This document shows, piece by piece, positions 12,036 to 22,614 of a stretch of DNA of 64,000 nucleotides. Positions within the stretch are counted from its first letter, which is position 1, and each line of letters starts with the position of its first letter. The notes below the pieces were generated by a model. It searched no databases, was not told the DNA's origin, and saw nothing but the letters and a program-made list of their open reading frames with translations. Made by a program: the position numbers and the translations under genes. Origin of the DNA: Cyclaneusma minus (taxonomy: Eukaryota > Ascomycota > Leotiomycetes > Marthamycetales > Marthamycetaceae); NCBI GenBank assembly GCA_037179335.1, contig JAKZHN010000001.1:496001-560000 (forward strand), given 5' to 3'.

Positions 12036-14542
12036 TCACCACGTAGCTAACCCATCTCCTCCTCCCTCGACATCTCCGCCCCCGTCGGTCGGCAAATTCT
12101 TCGCTCTCTGTCTCAATCTCTCCTCTCGCTCAGCCCTCTTTGCACTCCTGTCAGTCCTTGGTCTCTCCGGTTGTCCATCAGACGCAAACCAGCGCACCGG
12201 AGCCCCGTGCTCACCCACTTCTCCATACTTGCGAGGTCGATAGTATGCTGCCGGCGCTACTTCCGCGACTGGGCCTTTCCAGGCATCTTCAGCGCGCACG
12301 TCGTTGCGGCTGACGGGTGTTTGACTTCGGGTGCGGGGAAAGTCGGCTGCGGGTCTGGCGCCGAGAGGTGTGACCTCGACCTCTTGCTCGACTTCTTGAG
12401 CCTCCTCAGTTCCGGCACCGGCCTCGCGGGCCTTGCTGTCCTCGAGAGCTTTGGCAGCTCGGTTGCCGCCGGGGTTGTTCAGCTTGAATACGAATGCGTC
12501 GAGCTTGCTTCGGTGGCGCATCAATACGCCGTACTCTTCTCTTGCCACCATACCTCCATTCATCACCCTGTCATAGGCACCAATCATCGCCCGGGCTAGC
12601 TGCAGTGCTTGCGCCTTATACTCACGATTTGCAAACTCGCCTCGCGTCCCATCCCTCCCCCCCTTGGACGACACTATCACCTGCTTACCCCAGTTCCCAT
12701 CACGCGGTCTCACCGGCTCCCCGAAATTAATAAAGCTCTTCAAATCCAAGTATGCGGGCCCCAGTCGTTCCAGCGCGCGCAGAATCTGCTTGCCGTGGGC
12801 GAAGCGCACGTTGTCTTGTTCGGCGGGGGTCAGGGGCCTAATTTTGTCGGCGAAGGGCGTGGGGAAGGTGAGAGAGCATTCTAGGTATGAGTTTAGGGAG
12901 GGGAGGTCGGGTTTGGGGAGGTGCGTTTGCATGAGGTCGAGGAGCTTGCCGGCGGTGGCGAAGGTACCGTAGTTGAGCTTGTCGCGCACACAGGCTGATA
13001 GTGCGATGCGGAAGGTTTTGTAGGAGAGCAACTCGGGCGGCATGGATTGGACGACGAGCAGAACTTGCGTGGAGGCGCGGTGGATGCGGAGGAAGCGGAG
13101 GTAGTCGTGGTAGTTCACAGCGTCGGGTGTTACGCCGTGGATGTTGGTGAGGAGATGCCAGTAAGCAGGCATGGGCTTTTTCACGCCGAGGCCTTGGCAG
13201 GTGTGGATTAGGAGAGAGAGTATTTGGCGGCCAGGTTTGGGGTAGACCGAGTCGGGTCGCGAGGCGCTTGAGAGGGGGGAAGTGGTTAAAGGGGCGAATT
13301 CGCCGCCAGGGACGAGCTTTTCGCTGATCCTTCGATCTGTCGAAATTCGAGTGTCTTGGTCTCTTTGGTCGTTTCGTTGTGCTATCTCCTTGACCGCTCC
13401 ATTCTTTTCCACAACGATAGGCGGGCTCTGTCGCGGTATGTTCATAGTCTGCTCAATAAGAGAAAAGACATCATCCATGTCTTTCTGATTACCAAGGATG
13501 AGGACACGACCGACACAACACACCAGCGTTTGGTCGATCAAAATGTCACCGGATTTCCAGCGTCGCAGAATATCGTCCCAGAGTTGTCGTACTTGAAGAA
13601 TGGTCTTATCGTATAACGCCAGAGTTTCGGCTTCCGACAAGCCTCCGTCGACTTTCCGTAAAGCTTCCTGCCGAATGGCGTTTATAATTGTAGTATAAGT
13701 CTCCGCAGACGGGGCGCCGATGCCTCTTTCTGGTAACTTGGCCGTGATGCCGAACATAGCATCCAGATCATGGGCTCGCGCGCAAACCTTGAGCACAGCG
13801 TTTATGTGAATCGAATTGGGTTGAACGGCCGAATTCTGGAGGCTCATTGAGTGGAATATCGACAGAGCTTTTTGGAGGGTCCAGTTAGCATGGGCATGAT
13901 TCGCGAGACCCCGGAATATGGTGGTAAAAGTATAAGCATCTGGAACTTGAGCACGCTTCTTCATCTGCAGCAAATCATCTCAGCATATGTATCATGATCA
14001 TAGGGGTTTGTAGGCAGAGCAGAACGGACCTCGTTGTAAGACCTAACAGCGTCGGCAGGCTTCCCCTTCTCCATCTGCCAATCGATCAGATAGTTCCAGC
14101 TGACAGTACATGTCATGCTTGTGCTTGCGGTCCGGACGAGCGCTTGAGCCTTCTCGAATTTGTTTTCTCTGAGGAGAGATTTTATGCGTGTACCGAGCTT
14201 CAGAGGGTCCTTCAGAAAGGCCAATTCTTTCAGGGCCTCCGACTTCGTCATGCCGCCATTCTGCAGCCTTTCCTCAGCCGCTATTGCCTGCAACGAATTC
14301 GAGTCTACAGCTTTACGGACGGGCTGTCTTTCCCCTGGTAAAGCTGCGGAGTGTTTTTCGGAATTGGAGCGCTGCTTCTGCTTCTCAATTGCGCGAACGG
14401 CTGTAGGAGTAGCATATCTTCTTCGCAGTGTCGGCTGGGCATTTCTCGACAGGATATTCGTCGACCTAGTGGGTATTATGGTGGCAGAGTCGCCGACGAG
14501 GCCTTGTAGACAGCGTCGCATGCATGACTGGCAGCCAAACAT
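12036..14542 (-). CDS. Mitochondrial pentatricopeptide-repeat (PPR) protein
   Basis: Two exons, 14542-14030 and 13964-12036, give 813 residues. The join removes a 65-nt intron (donor GTCCGT, acceptor TGCAG) and restores a classic PPR helix pair: AVRSYNEMKKRAQVPDAYTF. Further PPR-like units follow (PNSIHINAVLKVCARAHDL, SAETYTTIINAIR, PDAVNYHDYLRF). I chose the start at 14542 because MFGCQSCMRRCLQGLVG followed by RRRYATP looks like a mitochondrial presequence; an in-frame ATG upstream at 14644 would give a cysteine-rich extension that looks unlike one. PPR proteins bind organellar RNA and act in processing or translation; the target cannot be told. The C-terminal 120 residues are polar and low in complexity. 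It is divergent from POL1 across 544 bp. Confidence 0.85.
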
Positions 14543-15086
14543 GATGGCGATGTACTGCTGATGGGCGAGTGTTGCTGAGATTCCAGCTGTGTCGCATTCG
14601 CCGCAGCCCGAAGTTTTCTTGAGGTTGTACTTTAGCAGAAGCACGGATCAAATCGGACCGAAATCGATTACATAATAAACGCGAATCATTAATGGGAATT
14701 CTGAAGCGCGTTCGCGACGGAGATTGATTTACGAAGCTTTTTCCAATTGCTGAGAAGATATTGCCCAAATCTAGTGGCTGACCTCTGCAAAAACAATCTC
14801 TCGTCCCTTACTAAAACATCGCTCAGATTGGTGAATATACATTCTGTAGTTTCAGCTAGTTAGGGAAAGCTCATACACTTTATGCACGGATCTCCAGCAG
14901 CCCGCGCGTCACCCCTACTCAGTCTAACGCGTGTCGCGTCCGGGAAAGAAGACCGCGTCGAGCCTCCCACTCCCACTCCACATCTCACCCGCCCACTCTG
15001 TGTCCGCCCATTCCCACCATTCTTTCCCGCGCCTTATGGACTAGACTTTCGCCATCGATCCTGCATTTTAGACATTCATCGCCACA
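14543..15086. promoter_or_regulatory. Divergent promoter region, PPR gene / POL1
   Basis: A 544-bp gap between two genes transcribed away from each other, so it must contain both promoters. The POL1 side is C/T-rich (about 14960-15060), as is common upstream of fungal starts. I could not assign specific factor sites. Confidence 0.5.
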
Positions 15087-18000
15087 ATGCCCAAAGCTGC
15101 CAGCGCCAAAGCATTCGCCGAGCTTCGCGCTCTGAGGGCTTCCGGCAAGAAGCGTCTCGAGACCTTCCAGGTTCGCGAGGAGGAGGATCTCTACGAAGAA
15201 GTCGACGAGGATGGATACAAGAAGGTTGTCCGCGATCGCCTGAACCAGGACGACTTTGTCATCGACGACAATGGTGAAGGTTACGCCGACGATGGTCGAG
15301 AGGACTGGGACCAGCAGAGAGGCGGTTACTATGATTCCGAGAGCGAGGGCGACCTTCCTGCGAAAGGGAAGAATACCAAGGCTGGTATGTCTCTAGACAC
15401 GTATATGCCAAGAGAAACATCGCTGACACTCAGAAAAGCCAAAAGGAAACGCGAAGAGGAGAAGTCGAGGATCGAGAGCCAGAACAAGGGCATCACCAAC
15501 TACTTCACGAAGGGCCCCGTCGCTGCCAAGCCAAAGGCCAAGGTTGTCAAAACCAAAGACGACGATGATTTCCTCAACAGCCTTCTTGGAAGTGTTGAGA
15601 GTACGGCCCCTCGAGTATCTAGTTTACCAAAGCCCAAGAGGGCCCAAGAGACGCGAAAACCCAGAGCACTGTCACCTCCTGTTCGTGAATCCAGGCAGAA
15701 CCCTGCGAAACGCGTCAAATTCAGCGATGACCCACCTCTTTCACCCCCGCCGGCAGATACCTCTCGAGACGATGATGACGACTACCCCATGATTATGAAC
15801 GATGATGATGCTGTACCTATGAGTGACCCTTTGCCTTCGTCTCCGGTAACGAAGGCCTTGGCACGCAAGACTCAGGCGGCACTCAAGGTCGAAGATGATG
15901 ATGAAGATGCCTTGTTGGAGGTTGCTCAAGTCAGTGGCGGCGTCAATGTTGCCAGCGTCAATATGTCAGGAACCCGACCGGTTCCCAAAATCAAGAAGAC
16001 CGAAGCATATCCTTCTCCTGCCAGCTCTTCTCCCACGCGGCCCACCTCGCAAAGCGTTGATCCCTCGACATGGAACGAAGTCAACTCGAAGCTCAACGTT
16101 ATGAGCAGCCCTCCTCAAACCGAACATTCTTTCGGCAAAATGGACTACCGTGATGCTATCGAGGAGGACGGAAGTCTCAGGATGTTCTGGACAGACTACA
16201 CGGAAATCAACGGAAGTCTGTGTCTCTTTGGCAAAGTCCAGAACAAAAAGACTGGATCCTTCGTCAGCTGCTTCCTCAAGATTGACAATATCTTGCGAAA
16301 GCTATTCTTCTTGCCTCGCGAATGCCGTCGAAACACCGACGAAGAGGTTGAAATGAAGGATGTCTATGAAGAGGTTGATGAGTTGATGAGTAAGATGAAT
16401 GTTGGCATGCACAAAATTAAGCCCTGCACGCGGAAGTATGCATTCGAGCTTCCGGATGTTCCCAAGGAGGCTGAATATCTTAAGCTCCTGTATCCATACA
16501 CAAGTGAGTTCAACGATCCTCTCCACATCACGAAGTCCCGATGCTAATCCAAGTATAATAGAGCCTCAGATGTCTGCCGAGACGAGTGGTGAGACATTTT
16601 CTCGTGTCTTTGGTACCAACACCGCCCTGTTCGAACAATTTGTGCTATGGAAGAATATCATGGGTCCTTGTTGGTTGAAGATCAAAGACGCCGATTTCAG
16701 TGCTCTGAAGAACGCATCGCATTGCAAGCTCGAAGTTCAGGTCGATCACCCCAATATGGTCTCCGTTGTAAGCGACGGAGACAACTCGGAACCCCCACCC
16801 TTGAACCTTATGAGTATTGCTATGCGCACTATCTTGAACGTCAAGGAGAACAAACAAGAGATTCTCGCGATCAACGCTCGCATCTACTCAAAGGTCTCCC
16901 TGAGCGATACTACGCCTGCAGACAAATTACCATGTCGAACATTCACCATTATCAGACCAATCGGTGCTTCATTTCCCATTGGCTTCGAGGAGCAGACGAA
17001 GAAGAATCACAAGGGTCTCGTCAAGCTTTGCAAGCAGGAAAGCGAAATATTGAGCTTCTTCCTTGCCCAGATGGATCTGGCGGACCCGGACGTGTTGATT
17101 GGCCATAACTTGGAGGGTGTTGACTTTAGCATATTGCTAAATCGCCTCCAAGCCAAAAAGACACCACAGTGGTCAAGAATTGGCAGAATGAGGCGAACAC
17201 AGTGGCCCACTTCCATGGGGAAGATGGGAGGCAGTTTCTTCGCTGAACGTCAACTTATTTCTGGTCGCTTGCTATGCGATCTCGGTAATGACTTCGGAAA
17301 ATCAACCATGACCAAATGTCAGTCTTGGACCCTCACAGAAATGTGCAGTCTCTACTTGGGTGGAGGCGATGTTCGACGAGACGTTGACCACGAGATTGCA
17401 CTGAAGACGTGGGCTACTACCAAAAGTGGTTTGATGGACTACCTGAACCATTGCGAGGCAGACACGTACTTTATTGCCGCTCTGGCTCTGAAGGTGCAGA
17501 TTCTTCCTTTGACGAAGGTGCTCACCAACTTGGCCGGCAATTCATGGGCCAGAACACTTAGTGGTACCCGCGCAGAGCGAAACGAATACATTCTGCTGCA
17601 CGAATTCCACAGAAACAAGTACATTTGCCCGGACAAAGCCACTTTCAGGGGTAAGCCAAAGCCAGAAGAAGAAAATGACGAGGAGACCGGAGAGACCAAG
17701 AAGAAGGATAAGTACAAGGGAGGTCTTGTCTTCGAACCTGAGAAAGGACTCTACGACAAATACGTTCTCGTCATGGACTTCAACTCTTTGTACCCCAGCA
17801 TTATTCAGGAATACAACATCTGCTTCACCACTGTCGACCGGACCAACCTATCAGATGACGAGGAGAAGGTCCCAGAGGTACCAACAGATCAAGAGCAGGG
17901 TGTCCTGCCTCGCCTCATTGCGACCCTCGTTAGCCGTCGACGACAAGTCAAGAGCCTCATGAAAGACAAGACTGCCACTCCCGAACAACTGGCTACTTGG

Positions 18001-19607
18001 GACATCAAACAATTGGCCTTAAAACTTACTGCCAACTCTATGTATGGTTGTTTGGGATACACACGCTCTCGATTCTACGCTCGACCCCTCGCCGTTCTCA
18101 CAACTTACAAGGGTCGTGAGATTCTCCGAAGCACCAAAGATCTTGCTGAAAGCAAGTCCCTGCAAGTCATCTATGGAGATACCGACTCCGTCATGATCAA
18201 CGCCAATGTCAATGAAGTTAGCGATGCCCTGGTAGTAGGTCGCGAGTTTAAGAAGGCCGTCAACGAGCACTACAAGCTCCTGGAGATTGACATCGACAAT
18301 ATTTTCCGCCGTATTCTGCTCCAAGCCAAAAAGAAGTATGCGGCCATCAACATGGTCGAGATCGACGGCAAGTGGATCGAGAAGATGGAAGTTAAAGGTC
18401 TCGACATGAAGCGCAGAGAATACTGTGCGCTGTCTAAGGAGGTGTCTTCAAGACTGCTGAACGACATTCTCTCCGGCGACGATGCTGAGACTGTGATTTC
18501 ACGCATTCACGAGTACCTCCGTGAAACAGCCGCAAAGATGCGCGAGGGTACTATTCCCGTGCAGAAATACACCATTTACACGAAACTGGGTAAAGCCCCA
18601 AAAGAGTACCCGAACGCAGACAGCATGCCGCAAGTCCAAGTCGCTCTTCGCGAGCTCTCTCGCGGCAAGACGGTCCGCAAGGACGATGTCATCGCTTACA
18701 TTGTGACTGGAGACAAGTCAACCTCGGAGAAGGAAGCCAAGCGCTCATACACACCTCAAGATGTCATGAAAGCCGATTCCGGCCTGAAGCCAGACGTGGA
18801 ATGGTATCTACTGAAGCAGATTTTCCCACCAGTCGAGCGTCTATGTGCCAATATCTCCGGCACAGACACAATGCATCTTGCAGACTGTCTCGGCCTGGAT
18901 ATCAAGAAGTACAGCGTGAATAACAACAGCGGAAACAGCAACGAGAACGAAATCTTCCCTCTGGAAAGCCAGGTCGATGACGCAGTTCGCTTCGCTGATG
19001 CTGCACGTCTGACACTACGCTGCCGTAGCTGCAAGAACTCGTTCACATACGAAGGGCTTCTTGAAACTCCTGAGCTGTGCTCGCCGTCGGGTGTTGTGTG
19101 CAGGTGCGGAGCTACGTTGAGCAACTTGAGTATTGTGGCGCAGCTGGAACACCAGATCAGACAGCAGACGGCGCAGTATTATGAGGGCTGGCTGGTGTGT
19201 GATGACTCGGCGTGTGGTAACAGGACGCGCATGATGAGTGTGTATGGCAGCAGATGTCTCGGACCCGATCGCTTGGGTCGAGGGTGTCTGGGCCGTATGC
19301 GATATGAGTATGGCGAGAAGAGGCTGTGGAATCAGTTGTTGTATTTCAAGAGTTTGTGGGATGTGGAGCGGATGAAGGAGAAGGCTAAGGGGGCTGAGAA
19401 AGGTATGTTACTCCTTGCTGCTGATGAACTTGACTATACGGGGGCTTGTGCTGACGGTGGAATACAGAACGTGTGCTGGCTCTTGCTGAACACAACCGCG
19501 TCCGATTTGATACCCTGAAGGGCGTGGTGGAGAAGTATCTGGACAAGTGTGGAAGGCAGTGGGTTGCTATGGACAGTCTGTTTGGGAAGCTTGGGTTTAC
19601 TGCTTGA
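15087..19607 (+). CDS. POL1: DNA polymerase alpha catalytic subunit
   Basis: Replicative B-family polymerase that extends the primase RNA primer. Exons 15087-16503, 16562-19402 and 19468-19607 give 1,465 residues, the usual length. The N-terminus has the conserved AFAELRALRASGKKRL segment and an acidic, disordered region. Polymerase motifs: A, DFNSLYPSIIQEYN, near residue 880; B, LKLTANSMYGCLGYTRS; C, VIYGDTDSVM, near 1010. The exonuclease-like domain lacks a full acidic set, as is normal for alpha. Two C-terminal cysteine modules are present (CRSCKNSF..CRCG and CDDSACGN..RCLG..GC), which bind the B subunit. The last splice supplies the tail ending DSLFGKLGFTA. A further 54-nt in-frame intron at 15385-15438 is possible (GTATGT donor, CTGAC branch), which would shorten the protein by 18 residues. 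Confidence 0.97.
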
Positions 19608-19908
19608 GCAGTCAGTCCTGTGGGTTGGGATTGGTACTTCGGTGTAAGTGGTCAGGGTTAGGGGCGTCAAGGTACTACTCTAAGCGTTAGGATATGGTAA
19701 ATGGATATCGTAATCAAGTCTTCATGGACTCTGCAACACATTCTAAAATCACCCATCATCCCCTGACGATACTACATATAGCAGCAACTCTTTCGAGCAT
19801 GGTGCTGAGCAGTGTAGTTTGCGACGAAATCAATCAGAAATCCTTGCTACCACGCAGTCAAGAAGAGCAAGGAGCCCCTAGTTCCCACCCATCCACCCAT
19901 CTCCCACC
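19608..19908. other. Short convergent intergenic region
   Basis: 3' flanks of POL1 and of the GLGLK-repeat gene. Nothing recognisable. Confidence 0.5.
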
Positions 19909-20734
19909 TCACCCCCCAGCCCGTCTCACCCCAGCCATCGACGCCCTAATAGCCTCCTCCTCCTTCAGCCTCTTCCTCGCATACAACGAGTTTTGCCCCC
20001 CCACCGCAAACGTCCTATCCCACAATCCCTGTATCTCCGCCGCGTACTCATCCGCCGTAAACTTCTTCAGCCCCTTTTCGCGCATCTCCTGTTCTTCTTC
20101 GGCCTGTGTTTGGCCGGTATATGGGAAGACTGGCGTGAGGGGTGACTCGGCACGCTGCTTCTCGGGCTTCTCGGGGCGGTTGGGGGCGAGGTGAAGGCCT
20201 GGACTGATGGGGGTGTTGGATGATGCGGAATGTTGTGGGGGTGGAGGTTTGAGGCGTTTGAGGCCGAGACCGGTGCGGGTGTCGGAGGATGTGGAGAGTT
20301 GCTCGGTGTCGAATTTCAAGCCCAGACCGGCGCGGGTACTGGACGACTGGGAACGCTGCTCAGGGTCGGATTTCAAACCGAGGCCGGGTCGCGTGTTGGA
20401 TGACGCAGAACGTTGCTCAGCGTCAAGTTTCAAACCAAGACCGGCGCGCGTACCAGATGATTTGGAACGCTGCGAGGGCGAGGCCTGGGGGATTCTCAAG
20501 CCGAGACCAATGGGCTTGTTGGCTTTTGGCGACTTGGCGTTCTGCTCGAATTGGTAGATCTTCACGCCGAGGCCGACGGTGGAGGTTGGGGAGATGAAGC
20601 GAGGAGGGACGGGGCGGCGCTTGATGGGCGTTCGCGCAGGCTAGACTTGTGTTAGTTCTGAGGAGTTTTGCTTGTTTTTGGGTATTGGGGGGAATAAGCC
20701 TGGGAGGGAGACTGACGGGTGGTTTGTTGTCCAT
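19909..20734 (-). CDS. Hypothetical protein with GLGLK tandem repeats
   Basis: Family not recognised. Two exons, 20734-20717 and 20640-19909, give 249 residues. The 76-nt intron has a GTCAGT donor, an ACTAAC branch site and a TCTAG acceptor. The start sits in a good context (AAAAATGG). After a basic, proline-rich N-terminus (PARTPIKRRPVPPRF) come repeats built on GLGxK: STVGLGVKIYQFEQ, then NKPIGLGLRI, three 19-residue units of the type TRAGLGLKLDAEQRSASSN, and one longer degenerate unit. The C-terminal 70 residues are non-repetitive and probably helical (TADEYAAEIQGLWDRTFAVGG..LYARKRLKEEE). That tail looks like the conserved functional part; the repeats look lineage-specific. No signal peptide or membrane segment. 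Confidence 0.7.
20215..20520 (-). repeat. 57-bp in-frame tandem repeats (GLGLK units)
   Basis: Units at 20451-20395, 20394-20338 and 20337-20281 each encode 19 residues of the pattern TRxGLGLKxDxEQxSxSSx. A 66-bp degenerate unit follows at 20280-20215, and a partial unit precedes them. Confidence 0.88.
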
Positions 20735-21329
20735 TTTTGCAGGAGGGTTTGAAGGGGTTGGTGGTGGGCTGCTGGAGTCTGTGGGAGCCTGGAAGTTGCG
20801 AAGCTATGTGTGAACGTTCGTTGATGTGCTACAAACTTCTCGAGGGACAGCTGGCTGTGGGGAGCTCTTTGGGGCTGATGCTTCGGTTCTCGATGGGCCA
20901 AGGGCGGGAAGAGAAAAGGGAGGACAAAGCTTCGGGGGATTTACGCTATTTACTTTCTAGGTCATGCAGCGTCACGTGTCAGCTCTGACACAGTGGTAGT
21001 AAACAAGTCTTTCACGGCACTTAGTCGACATTCACAAGAGCGCATGGTATTCGGCGTCATCGTTCTGTCTGGTGATTGTGATATATTCGATTGCCCCTGG
21101 CTGAGACTAAGATGTTTCTTGATAACCTGGAAACACAAGATATACGCGAATAACCCTGATTCAAAACGCTCGTAACGTAGGTATTTAAGAACCACCCTCC
21201 CCACAATCTCTCAACTCCGCACACACATCAAACATCTCCGCACCCTCAAAGACAGTCTGAAGACAAACACAACTGTCTCTACAACTCCACCACACAAACC
21301 GTAACACACTCTCGACTCCTACCTTCACA
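20735..21329. promoter_or_regulatory. Divergent promoter region
   Basis: Between the GLGLK-repeat gene (-) and the small serine-rich gene (+). The + side ends in a C/A-rich leader (about 21190-21329), typical of fungal 5' UTRs. No other feature seen. Confidence 0.45.
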
Positions 21330-21770
21330 ATGGAAATCCCCATGCTTATGGACTTGGCCAACGCCTCCCTCAAGCGCGATGCCTCTGGCGCTTCCAACAC
21401 GTCTCAGCCTTCTAGCCATTCCGACACCACCAAAGCCGCCAAAGGCGAGAACCAAACCTCAGGTGACGGCACCCCCAAGTCCCCCAGGTCCCCCAAGACC
21501 ACCGGCACGCCCAAAGTCACCTCCCGCCGCGCCAGTAACGCCAACAGCCCACCCTCGCTCGCCGATCTCGGCTTCAACCACGTCCGCAACGGCCGCATCA
21601 ACAGCGAAGTCCGCGCTATCCCTCACGATGAACTTCCTGAGATTGAGCCTAACTACGAGAACAAACTCAGAGCTTTGCTGGAGGTGAGGAAGGACGAGTG
21701 CGAGAAGATCGAAGAGGAGATCAAGGCAACTGAGGAGAAGAAGAGAGCCGAGAAGGGAGACGTGTCGTAA
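21330..21770 (+). CDS. Small serine/proline-rich hypothetical protein with C-terminal coiled coil
   Basis: A single-exon ORF of 146 residues, not recognised. Residues 15-75 are low in complexity and rich in S, T, P and K, with several SP/TP sites (GDGTPKSPRSPKTTGTPK). A conserved-looking segment follows (SPPSLADLGFNHVRNGRI..VRAIPHDELPEIEPNYENK). The last 35 residues are a charged helix (DECEKIEEEIKATEEKKRAEK), probably a coiled coil. The C-rich third codon positions and ACAATGG start context support a real gene. No signal peptide. A regulatory or scaffold role is only a guess. Confidence 0.65.
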   Translation: MEIPMLMDLANASLKRDASGASNTSQPSSHSDTTKAAKGENQTSGDGTPKSPRSPKTTGTPKVTSRRASNANSPPSLADLGFNHVRNGRINSEVRAIPHDELPEIEPNYENKLRALLEVRKDECEKIEEEIKATEEKKRAEKGDVS

Positions 21771-22614
21771 GATGCTTGAGTTCCTTGTCATCTGAACCCC
21801 TGAATTTTAAGGGGAGGTCTGGATGGCCGGATACCTTGGGATGATGATGGATGCTTGCTAGGGAATCGATAGCGACGATGGACATATGGACTTTTTGCGA
21901 TGTCTTTGAAGTTCAGGGCTCTTGCCGGCTTTATTACGTTAGTTGGCCTCGAGATTTAGAAAACAGGCTCTGACTTCAATCATTCAACTACATCTTGTCC
22001 AACTCAACCAAGTGACCCCTGAATGTGAATCCGTATCGAATATTCCTTGATTCTATACCGATCTCTTTGGGCTTCGACTTGTTTGACTTTTCCTGTGGCC
22101 GACTGATGGGAGGTTTTGCCTAGGAAGAGGACTTGTACCTTGTCATTGGAAGCAATCGATATCCAACTTCAGGATTGTTTGAACGACCCCTTTTTGTCAT
22201 GCGTCTGATGACTGAGTGACTCAGGCTTGACTTCCCCTGTCTTGCTATCCACCACGACGTCAGGTGATTGTGATGGTTGATATTTGTTTCCGATTTGTAC
22301 TGAACGCCTCATACTGGAACTGTTGCCAATGTATCTCCGGTTCTGGCTCCGTCCGTACATCTCCGGATCACTAGGTCTTGAGCCCTGTTCCCACGATCTG
22401 CTCCGAGCTTCGACGTGCGGCTGTCTAGGCGACCATAACCATCGCAGTCTCTTCCTCGATCTCCTGCTCCTCCACTCTCCCACATCTCCTGCCCCCACTT
22501 TGTCCTCACTTTGCCACAAACACAAGCAAACACCTTCTTGTCTGAGGTGTCTGCTCTTTGTCAATCACAAGCAAACACCATCTTGACCGAGAGCTCTGCT
22601 GTTCGAGAAGCAAA
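21771..22614. other. Intergenic/promoter region with a 35-bp direct repeat
   Basis: Leads into the first gene of the paralogue cluster. Two imperfect 35-bp copies starting CACAAGCAAACACC lie at 22521-22555 and 22566-22600, just before the start codon at 22615. No gene seen. Confidence 0.55.

Noticed and set aside
15385..15433. A 49-nt intron in POL1 ending at CAG
   Set aside because: It is not a multiple of three and would shift the frame of a clearly conserved protein; the 54-nt alternative or no splicing fits.
20207..20597. Plus-strand ORFs opposite the GLGLK repeats
   Set aside because: Mirror of the repeat periodicity; the minus reading has a proper start, a CTAAC intron and a non-repetitive tail.
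22169..22564. 131-codon minus ORF upstream of paralogue A
   Set aside because: Overlaps the direct repeat and leader of A; no domain and low-complexity content.
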